A stretch of 64,000 bases of DNA, taken from positions 15,200,673-15,264,672 of the forward strand of contig CM033115.1 of the NCBI GenBank assembly GCA_019321725.1, given 5' to 3'. The notes under the pieces are model-generated. The model had not been told where the DNA came from and did not search any database. It saw only the letters and a list, made by a program, of their open reading frames with translations. Below, piece after piece: positions 24,151-37,232 of the stretch. The first letter of the stretch is position 1. Each line of letters opens with the position of its first letter. The stretch is from Paulownia fortunei (lineage: Eukaryota > Streptophyta > Magnoliopsida > Lamiales > Paulowniaceae). The position numbers and the translations under genes are program-made.

Positions 24151-25699
24151 AATGTTTTCAAACAATCCACGAATATAAATAAATGTGTTGAACGTTTCAT
24201 TCTCAAATGAAATAAATGAGACAAATTTGGCAAAAGTTTAATTCTTTTATATCATCATATATAAGTAAATGAACAATTTATGAAAGGATTGAATGGATAG
24301 TAAACTTTTCTATTCAATTTTTTAAGTTTATATCATATCTCTTTACCACTTAATATTTTTAAATGTGATGAATTTAAAACTCCAACGATCACAATTACCT
24401 TACATTAGATTATGCATGAAAAATATATGACGGGTGGCAATCCTTAATCAATAAAACAAAAGAAAAAATAAAGATCTTATAATAGAGGATGTGAAGCCAT
24501 AAGAGGGTGAAAAAAAAAATAGTCCATATATATGTAAAGGATCGGGACTAGAAATTCTAGATATTTTCAACATATTAAAAATAATTCGATCATTTATAGG
24601 GAGGACAATATATTAAGATTTAAAAAAATATGTAAATTTTATTATAAATTTAAAATTAAATATAATCAAATTTAAAATTATATATAAATAAATTTAATAT
24701 TACATGAAGATGAAGAGTCAGCCCGCCAATCCTCCATCCCTGAATGTTCATTACTTCTCAAGAACATGTGCAAGAAATTCATGGAAGAGCAAAAGTAGAG
24801 GATCTAGCCCTTGAGTTTATCTCATTTCATTTGTTTGTTTTTTATCTTTTTGGGAAAGGGACAAAAAGTAGCAATAGTGATGGGGCAAAGCAAACTTAAC
24901 AGCCAGACATTGATTATTGCCCAATTGGCTAAGAATTAAATAATGATTGGGGCTTGACCATTCTAGATTCATTTTATACATTCTTACAAGAATATGAATC
25001 AAAATAATAATTTAAACATGGCTTGAAAAAGTCATATAAGAAACTCTACTTATTATATTATTATATTTATCTAAGTATTTGGTACTATGGTGGTTTCAAG
25101 TTGTAAGAGATGGGCATAGATAGTTGGGATATTTATTTTTATATTTAGGAGGTCTTAGGTTAGATTGTCTATTTATGAAAATGCCGTAACATTTTCATGT
25201 GTTTTTTATTTTGTTGCCTAAAACAAAATAAAAATGCATATAAATGAAGGAGAGATTATTATGTATAACTGAAGAAAAAAAATTGTTTCTTTGTTTTATT
25301 TTTTTTGGTAAAGCATACTAGAATATGTTTTTTTTTTTTTAAATTTATGCAATATCTCAGAAAATGAATGACTAATACATTTATAATTTATTCCATGTTT
25401 TTTCCTTACTAAAAGTATAATCCATGGAGTCCATTTTCCTTTTTTTTTTTGTTGGAGGGGGTGGGGGGGTTAAGAAGCTAAAAAGATTACAGTGTCTTGT
25501 GTTCTTGATAGAGGAATATTAAAAGAAAAGTAACATGGTTCCATAAATTTATAAAAAAAAAATTGTAGAGTCCGATCTGTTATTTATTTATATATGTTTG
25601 AGATGGCAGTAAATAAAATTCATTGTTTTGTTTGTTTTTTCCCTTTCTCTTCAAGGGGTATTGCTAAGTTATAATATGAGTATTGGGACTATCAAATTT

Positions 25700-26800
25700 G
25701 GCTTGTCTCGTTGATGTAAACAAATCGAATCGAATCAAATATGTTAATGTTTAATTTTATTTGAATTTTTATTAAATTTTAAAAATTATGTTTGAGTTTA
25801 ATTTGACTGTTAATCGAATTGAATTTGAATGAACTTTAATTATATTAAAGTTGAACACGAATTGAATTTGAATAATTTAATCTTTTTATATTATTTTTTA
25901 TTAATCGAATCGAATTCAAACCAAATTTTACATCTTATTGAATAAAAATATATGTTCAAATTTAATTTATTATATTCAATAAATCAAATTCAAATAAATT
26001 TTTAATAATAATTTAATTTATTTTTGAGTCCTATATCTATTAAGTATACATCTAAATCAAATAAAACTATGAGCTATTGATCATAATCCAACGATAAACA
26101 ATCACTTGCAAAATAAATTATAAAAGTCAATTGAAACACAATAAAATTTATATAAAATTAAAGTCAATTTTAATATTTTATACAATAAAATATATTTAAA
26201 CATTGTGACTGCCGACTTATTTTGGGTGCTAAGTTTAAGTATATAATATTATTTAGGGTTTACTGAAATAATGGAAAAAATATCTTATTATTTATTGAAC
26301 CAGTAATACAAATGGGCAACTTGCACTGAATTCATGATTTTGGAGGAATGGGCCATATATATGAGAAGGAATTATGATCCTATCATGGCTACACAAACTT
26401 CTGATGATCATTCACATTTCACAAAGTTAAGAAAAAGTCATACTATCACATCTACCTTTTGCAAATTGCATTAAAAAAATTTGCATTGTTTGGTCTACTT
26501 GACAACCCAGTTTAAATCAATTTGTCGGTGGGTGGTTTTACATTTTTATATTCATAAGATAAGATGTAAAATTAAATATTATTATGAAAAGATTGATATA
26601 ACAACAACTAGTATTGACAATGTATGTGGAATATATTATTATTTTAAATTATTTAATTTTTTTATTAATTTTTAAAAATTATATTTGAATTTGGTTTGAT
26701 AATTAATTGAATCGAATTTAAACGAATTTTAATCGAATTGAACTCAAATAATTTGATAACGATCGAACTCGATTCAAGTATCGAATAGCTTAATTTATTT
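25700..26800. repeat. Two related AT-rich segments with AATCGAAT/TTCGATT words
   Basis: About 25,765-25,890 and 26,645-26,760 share the order TTTTTATTAATTTTTAAAAATTATRTTTGA, then TTAATTGAATCGAATTTRAA-like words. They look like two copies or two ends of the same dispersed non-autonomous repeat. Confidence 0.45.
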
Positions 26801-27639
26801 TTCAGTCTTACTCAGAGACTCCTTACAGGAACCGAGGTAGGGGTTACCGTTCTTTCTAAAGTCTATACATAAACATAAATCTTATGTATAAATTTATTAA
26901 ATTTTAAAAATTTATAATAAAATTATCCTTCTATGATTAAAACTATATTTTTGCCATATATATTATGAAAAAATCTATCTAATCCCCAAAATTAAAATTT
27001 ATGATTCCGTCTCTACATCCTTATAACTCGCCGGCACTAAGTTGAAAAACTCACAAGTACTCAACAAGATTTTGTGATTGCAAGTAATAGTTTAAGGGAT
27101 TCATTTCTGAAACTAATTTAAAATTGCAATGAGATTTGTTCAAAGGAGTAAAAAAGAAGCATCCATTGAGAGCCATATGGGAAGCAATTGAATACATTTT
27201 TTGCAAGTATTTCGTGGTAATCAGAGTAAGCAAGATTAAAACAATAGCAATTTTAAGTGAGTTCCCTCCTATGGAGTCTCTTATCCTTGCAAACATAGGC
27301 GTATAATAGCTATTGAGAAGCTTAGATAGTATAGTTTTTCACACACACACACAAAAAAAAAAAAAATAAATAAATAAATAAATAAAAAGAAAATTAAATA
27401 AATAGATAAGATAAGGATTTTTCATTTTGGTTGGTTCTCACACCTGCAAAAAAGTTGTTTTTAATGTTTTCAGATGTAATCTCCTGTTTTTACTTCTTTT
27501 AAAATTCAGCTAAAAGCTTATATAACTGGAGGGGTGCTTTAAATTGCTTCTGATTTTTTATTTATTATTATTTTGTGAATATGATGGAGTTGTTTCTAAC
27601 ATTTTTACCCTCAAAATATTTTCATATTCAAAGAATATC

Positions 27640-28153
27640 CTTACATCATATAAATATTTATATATTTATAATAATAAATATAAAGTTATAAATATTTAAA
27701 TATTTATATTTATATATTTAAAAATACACATGATATATACAAATATTTGTACGAATATTTATATATTTACGTATATAAATTAATAGTCATGTATATAAAT
27801 ATATACAACAATAAATGTATAAACATGAACATAAAAATATTTATTCATAATTATATTTATATATGAATATTATTAAATATATTTGTAGATATATAAACAT
27901 ATATAAATACATATATGTTCATATATACTTATATATAACATGTATAAAATTTTATATTCCTATATATAGTTTTTAATATACATATATATATATATTTATA
28001 AATATATAGAAATATCAACATACAAATATAGAAATGTGAACATATAAATATTTATAAATAATTATATTTATATAAACAAAAAAATAACTAAAAATATATA
28101 CTTACAAAATATAAATATATGTAATTACAAAATATAAATATATCTAATCACAA

Positions 28154-28191
<38 letters not shown>

Positions 28192-28700
28192 ATTTATATG
28201 CATAAAATTATATATAAATAGATACATAAATTTAGAATTATGGACATATAGATGTTTATAAGTAATTATATTTATATAAATGTAAATGACTTATGTAAAT
28301 CACCTTATATATCAATATAAATATATATTGCTATATATAATATCTATATAAATATATAAACATATATTTATATATAACATATATAAGTATGTACATATGC
28401 ATAAATATTTATATAGAACAATATATGTTTATATGTATTTAAAATATACATATATAGAAATATACAAACATGAACTTATAATTATTCATAATTAATTATA
28501 TTTATATGAATATAAAATTAAAAATATATATTTATCAATGTATAAACATATATAAATACATATGTATTTACAAAGATATATTTATGTTATATGTACTTAT
28601 AAAGATCTATTTACATATAATATATATAAATATTTATACATATATTATATGTACTTGTATAAATATTTAATTATTTCTATAGATATATAACTATGCACAT
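27640..28700. repeat. ~1-kb degenerate TATAAATATT-like low-complexity tract
   Basis: Almost pure A/T, made of irregular TATATAAATAT/ATTTATA words. It includes a (TA)n(TG)n microsatellite at 28,153-28,192. It is flanked by short sequences with CTGCAAAAAAG near 27,445 and, reversed, TTGCAAAAACTTTTT near 29,190. This might mean a transposon whose interior expanded, but that is speculative. Confidence 0.6.
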
Positions 28701-29834
28701 GTATATTGGCTTATGTGCATAAATAAAATAATAAGTATTGCCAGACCCAATAAAATATATACTGTACTTGTAAATATAAAAAAAATTATTCATTCATAAT
28801 TAACTAGTATGAGTTTTGTATATTTAAATGTGCCTAATTTATAATATATTTTAAATAATTTATTACTAAATTAATAATTTATTTAGATATATTAATTATT
28901 ATACATAACTATTATATTTATTAATATAGTTATAATTTTAAAATTTTGAATTTAATATGTATAAATAATTTAGTTTAATTGATTTAATTAAACTTCATAA
29001 AGTAAATCACTCTTTCAAAATTCAAGGGCAATATAGACTTTACACACAAATAAAAATACTTTTATAATTTATTTACCAAATATTTTTTTCTATCTTATTT
29101 TACTTTTGAGCAATACTTTGCAAATACTATTACTTCGGATTCTTAACTGCTTTTCACTTCTAAAATAAAACACTTTCTGTAAAAGAAAAAGTTTTTGCAA
29201 ACAACCCCTTAATCTACCACCCCCTTCATGCTCGTGCATTATGGACCCGTAGTTGGGCCGTGTTGATCATTGATAATGGTAGGGATTACTAATTACCAGA
29301 GGAAGTTGCGCTGAGTTGTCTACTTTGATGGTGGGCTGTGACTGCACGATTTGGATTGAGCCACAACTCATCTGGATTGTCTTGAGCCCTAATGGGCGAA
29401 GCTAGATCTCCGTGTGATATTAATGAGTTATTTGAGGTGGAGTTGTTTTAGGACTCTTCGAATGGAGGAAGTTGAAAAAACTAAGTTATAGAAGGAAACT
29501 GATCTTAGGGAATATAAAAGGTTTTTAAGTTCAAGGAATAAGGTACATTCTCATAAATTTTCTAAGCAAAATGTTATCTCTATTAAGTAATTTAAGTATT
29601 GAAGGATTTCTCTTGGTTAAAATTCCTCACCCCTAATGTTAAATTTGTTGAATTTTCAATGAGGGGATGAGAATTTTGTGTTGGGAGATTACTTGCTTTT
29701 GATATTTCTTTGTGCAAATGAGTAAATTAGAGGAACTAATATAATTTGGGAGAGTTAGAGATTAAACCTAACATATATAATAAAAAAGAAAAAGAAAAGA
29801 ACGGCGCAAGTTCAAATAAGAAGGATATTAAAAA
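28700..29834. other. Spacer, no gene recognised
   Basis: AT-rich up to about 29,215, then a more balanced stretch (29,215-29,800) with frame-broken sequence and no family I can name. It could be an old LTR fragment. Confidence 0.35.
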
Positions 29835-30663
29835 TGACAAACTGACTGGTTCGATTAGAACCGAACTAGGACCGCATTGACTCGTAAAAAAAAAGGTTGT
29901 TCAAGTTCAGACTTGGATTTGAAGTAGTTTGGTCTGGTTGAATAAATTTTTTTGGGGGTAAGCCCAGCTTGGCCAATAGTCTGATTCTAGTGGGTCGGTG
30001 CCGAGCCTGCACGAGCTATATGAATTGGGCTTATGAGCTGGATCTATGGGCTAGCCCAATAGAGTTCTCTTTTTTTCTTTTTTTATGAATTTTGATGAAT
30101 TTTTATTTTTTTTTGTTGAATTTTTTTTAGCATACTAAATAATATTATATTTTTTAATAATATACTTACTTTCTAATTTTATATTTTATTTTGATAATTT
30201 TTTTTTAATTTAATATACTAAGTTTTATGAAAAAAAAGTAAAAAAAATACTCGTGGAAAAATAAGAAAATGGTGCCTAGTGAATCACTAATTTTTTTCAA
30301 AGGAGGAACAAATCTATCGCCCCACCCCCACAAAGAAAAGACAAAAAAGAAAAGAAGATGATAATTGCTTATTTTTAAACATTAGGAGGGGATAATTTGT
30401 TCCTTATTCTTGTCCCATGTTTAATAAATTTCTTTCCCATGTTATAATTAGTTTTCAGTTTAACCACGATTTACTAATAAAAAAAAATGTTAAATCTATT
30501 CATTTAGTATTAAAAAAAAAAGGATTAATTTTTAAGCTTATTACCCCAATAAATCCTTAGCCCATATGCATAAAAAAAAATAAAAAATTCTTTAACCCAC
30601 TCCTGCTGGGCTCATCTTTTTATTTCTTTTGAGTCTCATTTATCCTATTTTTATCTATATATG

Positions 30664-30703
<40 letters not shown>

Positions 30704-30920
30704 AATTACTAAGAACTGGGCTTGGGCTGGTTTCGTAGCGGTCTCGGGTCCAAACAAGTCGGTTTGCAGATTTGGGCTGAATTTTAATACTTGGGCCTAA
30801 TAGGGGCCTAGATCACACATCTAAAATCGGTTTATATAGCACATACTGTTTATGGGCCGATCTTGGGTCAGTTCCAGACGTGTCGGGCCTGGACTGGAAT
30901 TGACCCAATTGACAACTATA
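29835..30920. repeat. Non-autonomous hAT-like repeat rich in GGGC/CCGA words
   Basis: Left end TGACAAACTGACTGGTTCG and right end, reversed, TAGTTGTCAATTGGGTCAATT share TGAC/TGTCAA spacing. The interior has many GGGCTTGGGCTGG and AACCGAAC words typical of plant non-autonomous hAT repeats, plus a (TA)17 run at 30,664-30,698. Ends are approximate. Confidence 0.35.
30664..30698. repeat. (TA)n microsatellite
   Basis: About 17 uninterrupted TA units. Confidence 0.95.
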
Positions 30921-32249
30921 AAAAATATGATGTAATACTCGTGTGTGCGCGCGCCATAGAGATATAATTAATCTTTATAAAGAAATATTGTTAGTGCACA
31001 TTACCATTTTTGTATGATATCTTTTTGGAATATTATGAATAGTATGATGAGAAAAATGTATGAAAATTGCATAAATTAAGAGATTGTGTTAAAGTTATCT
31101 AAATTGGGATCTAAACTGGGAGAGCAATGAAAGTTACCAAATAATTTAGAATTAAATAATATAACCATAACCCTTTCTTTACAAAAGAAAAACCCTTTAG
31201 CTGAAGAAGACGTTGTTCCATATACAGAAGGGAAGAAGGAATAAAGATGCCAAAATCATAGAAAAAACAAACATAAAGAAAAAGATCGCAAACGAAGAGC
31301 AAAAAGCAAAAGTCTCTCATTCACCAAAGTGTACGAGTAAGTGTCATAATATTTTGGCCCTGAGGGTACATTAGATTATTAGAATAAATCTAGTTATACA
31401 GTGATATTTAGGTTGGATGATATTATCAAACTAATTAAATAAGCATTAGAATATAATAAAGCTTTTGGGATTTTTGAGTTGATATATAGGTTCTTTGATT
31501 CAAAAAATAGAAAAAAAAAAAAAAACAGTAGGAACAATTCATTTTGACTAGAGTCAATATTGTCATTTTAATTAGTCTTGGTTTCATGGGATTAAATGAA
31601 TAATTAATTGAAAATAGTGGTGCACAATTTTAAGTTGGCTTCTAATATTTGGCATGTGGTGATGAAGATCATAGTTGACGAAGTTTGAGCATAATAATAT
31701 TCATCCATTTTTATTTTGAAATAATTGAAAGTATAACTATTATTTTATATGGAATTACGTTGACGTAATTATTGGCTGAATATTATATTAGACGGGAAGT
31801 ATTGGAGTGGTGGTTGATATAAGAATTGGCTGAATTATTTATTTAGATGGAAGTATTGGAGTGGTAAATGATAGATTCAATTAAACATGTAAGATTAGAT
31901 TTTATAATGAATAAATCCACATGCACACGTAGGAAAACAGAATTGAGATTTGGATGATTACGGTCCGCGTGAAGAAATATCTTTTCCTAGTTACAAGAGT
32001 TTATCATGTGTTGCACGTAAAGAAATATAGAAATTAAAGAGCCAGAAAATGTAAAAGAAAGGTTAGTAGTGAGAAAGATGATATTATAGATTTACCTTAG
32101 GTCTAGTAATTACTGAGTTTTCAATTGGTTTTACATTTTGAGAGAGTAGCTATAGGTTTAATTTATAGTATTAGGCGGTAGGTTGGAGACATTCTATGTT
32201 AGTTGAAGTAGTTTTAAGTTGAATATAATCATTAGACTAACTTATGTTT
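30921..32249. other. AT-rich spacer, no gene recognised
   Basis: The only structure seen is a 54-bp near-duplicate at 31,771-31,873. No reading frame here resembles a known family. Confidence 0.5.
31771..31873. repeat. Two-copy tandem repeat, period 54 bp
   Basis: ATTGGCTGAAT....TTAGA.GGAAGTATTGGAGTGG occurs at 31,771 and 31,825. Confidence 0.85.
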
Positions 32250-33217
32250 TAGGGGTGAATATAAAAATTCAAAAATCACCTGAATCGATTGCATTAAATT
32301 ATTTTTATTAAATTATTGCATATATTACAGTTTAAAAATTCAATTAAAATCGCATCACCTTATATAATTTGGTGGCGGTTTGAATAAATCGAACCGCACT
32401 GTCTATATATGTATATTAATTTTTTTAATAATTTAGTTTTGACAATTAACTTTTAATTGCAATATTTATTTAAATTTTATGAAATTAACTCTTTATATAC
32501 TTATCAACTTTTCATAGTTTTTTTTTTTTTTTTGATGTATCTCAAGTTGTGATGCACAAGGAATATATATGTTTAATTTCAATAATAAAAAGTTTAATAT
32601 TTTCTTTTTCTTTTAGAAGTGTTGGTTTATTTAATTTTTTAAAGATTTTTTTTACTTCCTTTCCAATTGTTTACTTTTCCTTTGTAGTGTTAAGGCATAT
32701 GAACGAGTCAATTTTTCTTTTCAAGAATTAAAAGATGAAGAAAATAAGTATTTTACACATACTCAAGAATTTTATGTTAACAATATTTATATATTCAAAT
32801 AATTTTTTTCTATTTGCATTTTGAAATATTGAGAATTTTTATTTTATTTTCTCTACCATATCTATTGTAGTTTATATAATATAAATAAAACTAAATAAAC
32901 AAGTAGAATATATGAAATGAGTTGAAATTTAAACATAACGATTTAGTTATTTGTTAGTACTAGAAAGATCAAGCTATTATTTTCAGGATAAAAACTATGG
33001 TGTTATTTTCAATTTGAAGTGATTTTTCTATTAATACTTTATTTTTTTTTGGCCTAATCATTTCTATCCGTTAAACCGCCCGCAACCACTTAAAACCACA
33101 CTTTTTATTTTACTTGATAACATCACAATTTGAAATTATTTTCTAACAAAATCGTACATAACAATTCGATTTGAAATTGATGAAAAAACTCACAAAATCG
33201 CACTATGATTACCCGTA
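32250..33217. mobile_element. Putative hAT-like non-autonomous element
   Basis: Left end TAGGGGTGAATATA and right end, reversed, TACGGGTAATCATAG resemble imperfect terminal inverted repeats of the hAT type. Subterminal regions hold inverted GCGGTTTGA / AACCGC and AAATCGCA words. No transposase frame is present. An 8-bp target-site duplication was not clear. Confidence 0.4.
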
Positions 33218-34230
33218 TTATTTCAATATACTATTACAGATTAAAACTCATTCGTGAAGTAACTTGGAAATTTCAAATATGAAATATATGGAGTTGAGTT
33301 AAGTGACCGTGCACTATTCTGGTTATAAATAACTTGTATATGTAGTACTTTTGGTGTGCGTGTGTAACTTTTTACAACTTGGATCAACCAAGTTTATTTA
33401 TATATTGAATTGTGAAAAATGTGAAAATTATTTGAGTTTTGTGAATTTTAAATATGAAAATTGAGCATATATTGAAATGTGATTTCGTGAATGGGTGGTT
33501 TGTAGTGTATAGTAGAGGTGTTTTTAAAATATATTATTGATATCTTACATTATTGACTACTGTGGAATAAACAATGAACAACTGATATTTATTGAAATTT
33601 GAGAGCTTGGTCAGTGACCCCGTATAGGGGGATTAAGCTTGTATTAGTGACCCAGTATAGGGGGTTAAACCTGTATTAGGGCCTAAGACAAGGGGTTAAA
33701 CCTGTCCCTTACCATGATTATCTTATATATTTAGTTTCGCATGGTGGATTTTATGTAGAGATTGGTTGATTTTCTTGACTACATATTTCTTTTTAACTTC
33801 TTGTTTTATATTATTTGAATTATTGGCCTTCTCTTTTGGAGCTCAAGTGATAACTCAACTATTTTCCATTGATTAAAATATATTATTACTTTTCTAGCTT
33901 GTTTGATCCACCTTGTTGAGTGTTAGGTTATTTATTGAGCTATTATGCTCATGATTCTATTAATATTTTTCAAATACCGAGACTTAGTAAATTGGAAGAA
34001 TAACCTTTGGAATACGAAGAAGTCTATGGAAGGAGTTCGAACTTGCTATTTTATTATTTTAGAATCATTTGATAGGATGAATTTTAATATTGAGAATATA
34101 TTATCTCCATGTGACTCATCAATTGATTTTAGACATAATGATATTTATATTTGGAGATACTTATAGAATTATTATTTATTTTATCAAGTGGATTGTTGTT
34201 AACTTATTAGTTTATTTAGTTGATGTATAA
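33218..34230. other. AT-rich spacer, no gene recognised
   Basis: It contains the 32-bp repeats near 33,613. The rest has no recognisable coding sequence; the open frame at 33,945-34,166 has no family resemblance. Confidence 0.5.
33613..33711. repeat. Three tandem copies of a ~32-bp unit
   Basis: AGTGACCCCGTATAGGGGG at 33,613 and AGTGACCCAGTATAGGGGG at 33,645 are followed by a more diverged copy at about 33,678. Each ends in TTAA(R)CYTGT. Confidence 0.8.
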
Positions 34231-34232
34231 CA

Positions 34233-36230
34233 TTGATTTATAAAATAATACCAATAATTTTTGTTGGATTAAATGAAAACTGTAGTCTTGTAGGTTTTTG
34301 GGATGCTTTTGAGAGGTGCAGTGGTTGTCATGGTCCCGGAGTTCGAGACTTGACATCAACAGTCTTAGTATTAGTATGGCAAACACGCTCAAGGATATCA
34401 ACTGTGTACTTAGACTTTAAGAGAATGTAGCGTTTAGGAGAACAATCTATCCCATTGCCTAAAAAATAATATAGATTGCCCGAATATTTTAGTTCAAAAT
34501 GATAAGCTAATTCTGACTTCAACATTGCAATCCCATCAACATCACCACCAATAATAATCATATCATCAGTATACGAAAAAAGCAAAATACGACCAATAGG
34601 AGTACATTTAAGAAAGAGAGCAGAATTATAATTACTAGAGCAAAATCCAAGTGAAGCAAGCATAATAGAGAACTTCTCAAACCAGGCCTATGGTGTCTGC
34701 TTAAGACCATTTAAAGCTTTCTTTAGTTTGCAAACTTCCCTCGAGTTATGAGAAATACCAAGAAAAGGAACCATATAAACTTCTTCTTCCATTCAAAAAA
34801 GGCATTTTTAACACCCATCTAGCACATAAGTCATTGATGAACTGCAATAAGAGCACAAACAGTGGTATTTTTGCATCAGGAGCAGAAGTCTTCTCATAAT
34901 CCATACCATATTGCTAAGAAAATCTATAGCAATCAATCATGCTTTATATCGCTCAATATTATTGATTTTTGACACCCAATGAGAACTAATTGCATTTTAC
35001 CTGGTGGTAGAGGTAACAAATCCAAGTATCTATTTTCTATAAAGTAGAAAGTTCCTCAACCATAGCCTGATGCCAAAGAAGATCAATAATTGCCTCTTTA
35101 TAAGATAGAAGATTGTAATTATTGTGAATAACTGATAAAAATGATGTAAAAGAATGAAAATAAAAAGAGTAAATAAAGCCTGGTAACCAAATTGACTTAC
35201 GAGTGCCGAGAATAGAGAGGAGTAGGATCCATAGTCTCAAAAGGTGTTGGGATTGCCATAGGAGGAAAGGAAATAGTATAATGTTAGGAACCAAAGTACG
35301 AGATCTGCAGAAATATTATCTATATTATCAGAGAAATGATTAATGTGAAAAAGATCAAGCTTAGATACATTAGCAGAAAAATAAAGAAAATAATATGCTC
35401 ACGAAAGAAAATATGAAGATATATATATATATATTGTTGAAATTGGATCGTATTTATAATTTTTGACCCAATTAACATTCATATTTAATTGAATGTTAAT
35501 CCCATAATATAGGTGTGATTTAGTTTCCTAATTGGATTGAGATTCTTTCTTATGTAGGAAAATGATATATTCCAATGTATATCAAATCTCTTTTTAAATG
35601 GAAACGTATGAATAAACGTAATCTCCCAAGACACTCTCCCCATATTTCTCTCGATCCACTTTTTCTTTCTACATCTTCCTTGAAACATCATATCTAAGGA
35701 CTTGAGGTGTTTAATTCAGGGAATAACTTTTACAGTTATTACTACCAACGAGAAAGATATATTTATGGTTGATTTGAGGAAATGAATGTTGAAAACATGT
35801 TCATGATTCGATCAAAATATGGCATATAGATGAGTTTGATTCGAAATACGTAGATCGACAATCCACTATTTATAAGTATACTCGATCTACTTATATATAT
35901 GAATATTTAATTTATATTATTCCTTATTTGCTTTGATATTATAGAGTTGTAGCAATGATACCCCTTTTGACCCTCCCCATAGCCTAAAGAAAACACAAAT
36001 AGCGAGGGAAAAGACCACTTGCTACGTTTTATACGAGGTTGAAGGACAAAGCAGTTACATCCAAAGACTCCTAAACTTTTTGAATGATAATCACAAGGTG
36101 TGAGAAGATGTGATCTTATTAATCTAAGTGGACAATAATAGAAACTACTTCCCCTCATAATTCACTCGGAACAAAGGCAGACAATAAAAGAGAACGAGTA
36201 GTTTTCATAATATACCTTTGTTTTATTTCA
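34233..36230 (-). pseudogene. Decayed Ty1/copia retrotransposon pol (integrase C-term to reverse transcriptase)
   Basis: Fragments appear in element order on the minus strand. The integrase tail at 36,158-35,907 has FGCNCFVL and LGYGEGQKGYHCYN. The linker and start of the reverse transcriptase lie at ~35,430-35,037 (SYKEAIIDLLWHQAMVEEL). The central RT segment at ~34,800-34,330 has EEEVYMVPFLG, LKKALNGLKQTP and the catalytic-type YTDDMIIIGGD, then YFLGNGIDCSPK. Stop codons and frameshifts break the frame throughout. No gag and no LTR pair was seen. An extra ~460 bp of unrelated sequence (about 35,434-35,900) interrupts the integrase-RT linker. Confidence 0.85.
35434..35900. mobile_element. 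Insertion inside the copia relic, possibly a solo LTR
   Basis: The copia coding order breaks here by about 460 bp. The lower edge begins TGTTGAAATTGGATC (reversed ...TTTCAACA), which fits an LTR terminus. A TATAAATA word lies ~20 bp inside it on the minus strand. The other end was not resolved. Confidence 0.4.
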
Positions 36231-37232
36231 GCCACAATATTTCAAAAAATTAACCTAGGTTTTAAAATTTCTTAATCGCATCTTAAGAATTCGTAAGTCA
36301 CAATTTTTTGAAAATGCTTTGAAAATCTCGTGGTTGCCAACTTGCCATATTGTGAGGATAGCTATGTTGTCGACAACATTACGCGGTTATTTGCGTAGAC
36401 AACAGGGTGGCACTGTAATCTAGGGCTTTGATTTTCACACACGTGTAATACTTGCATAATATCACAGTATAGGGAAACCTTCATCGTAATATTTTGTGGC
36501 TTCCACTTCCACTGCCAAATTGAATATTCTAAGCTTGCTTAGTTACTTTTACCCGAGTATCCTCAAGTCAATATTTAGGCGGATCACTTAGTTTATTTAG
36601 TAAAGTAATCAAATATATTATTACATTTTAGTATCAATTAATATAAAGTTAATAATCATCAATTAATAATTAATAATAATCAATTATTAACAAATAATTA
36701 TTATAAAAGCAGCCTAATACCTACACTTCTAATAGGACTCGGAAATTGGTTTTGGAAAATTGGGTTTTAACCAATAATTGAGTGGATTTTATTTAATAAA
36801 AAATAAAAATAAATTAGTTGAACGTAATCTGAGTAGATGAATTTAGTATATTTAATTTTTAAAAATCAATTTGTATAAATAAGAAATGAATGGATAAAGT
36901 AAGTCATTTGAAAAGTATTAATTATTGAAATATGGAAAGGTGGAGAGGTGAAAAGTCATCATCCCATATTATAAAATGTGCTAAAAGATCACTTTATTAA
37001 CCTAAAGTTGGACAATTGGGTTTGTGCCCAGGGGTACTAATAGTTTTTGGAAGGAAGGGACCTACACAATTGTGGGTTTGGATTAAATGCCCACACTCGT
37101 GCGCATGCGGCCGGCATGCCAGCTGCGCTAGGCTGGACCTAGGCTTGCTTGCTTGCTTGGCCCATTCGGTATAATCTCTTTTTAATTATTTTTCTTTCCA
37201 ATCTAAATGTGACAAGTAGATGAATTTAGTGG
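36231..37232. other. Spacer, right part possibly the start of a copia LTR
   Basis: AT-rich sequence with (TTAATAA)-type words near 36,650-36,710 and a GC-richer patch at 37,010-37,170 with a (GCTT)4 repeat. The patch joins smoothly in character to 38,914 onwards once the solo LTR is removed, so it may be U3 of the following copia element. Confidence 0.35.

Larger units (their letters stand above)
23311..27400. other. AT-rich intergenic spacer, no gene recognised
   Basis: It contains the 229-bp tandem duplication, homopolymer runs (T-run near 25,330; G/T tract near 25,441-25,470) and two related AT-rich segments with AATCGAAT words (about 25,700-26,030 and 26,640-26,800). An open frame at 27,051-27,296 (minus) shows no recognisable family. 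Nothing here supports a gene. Confidence 0.5.

Noticed and set aside
27051..27296. 81-codon minus-strand frame
   Set aside because: No family recognised, no start context or splice partners; left as unannotated spacer.
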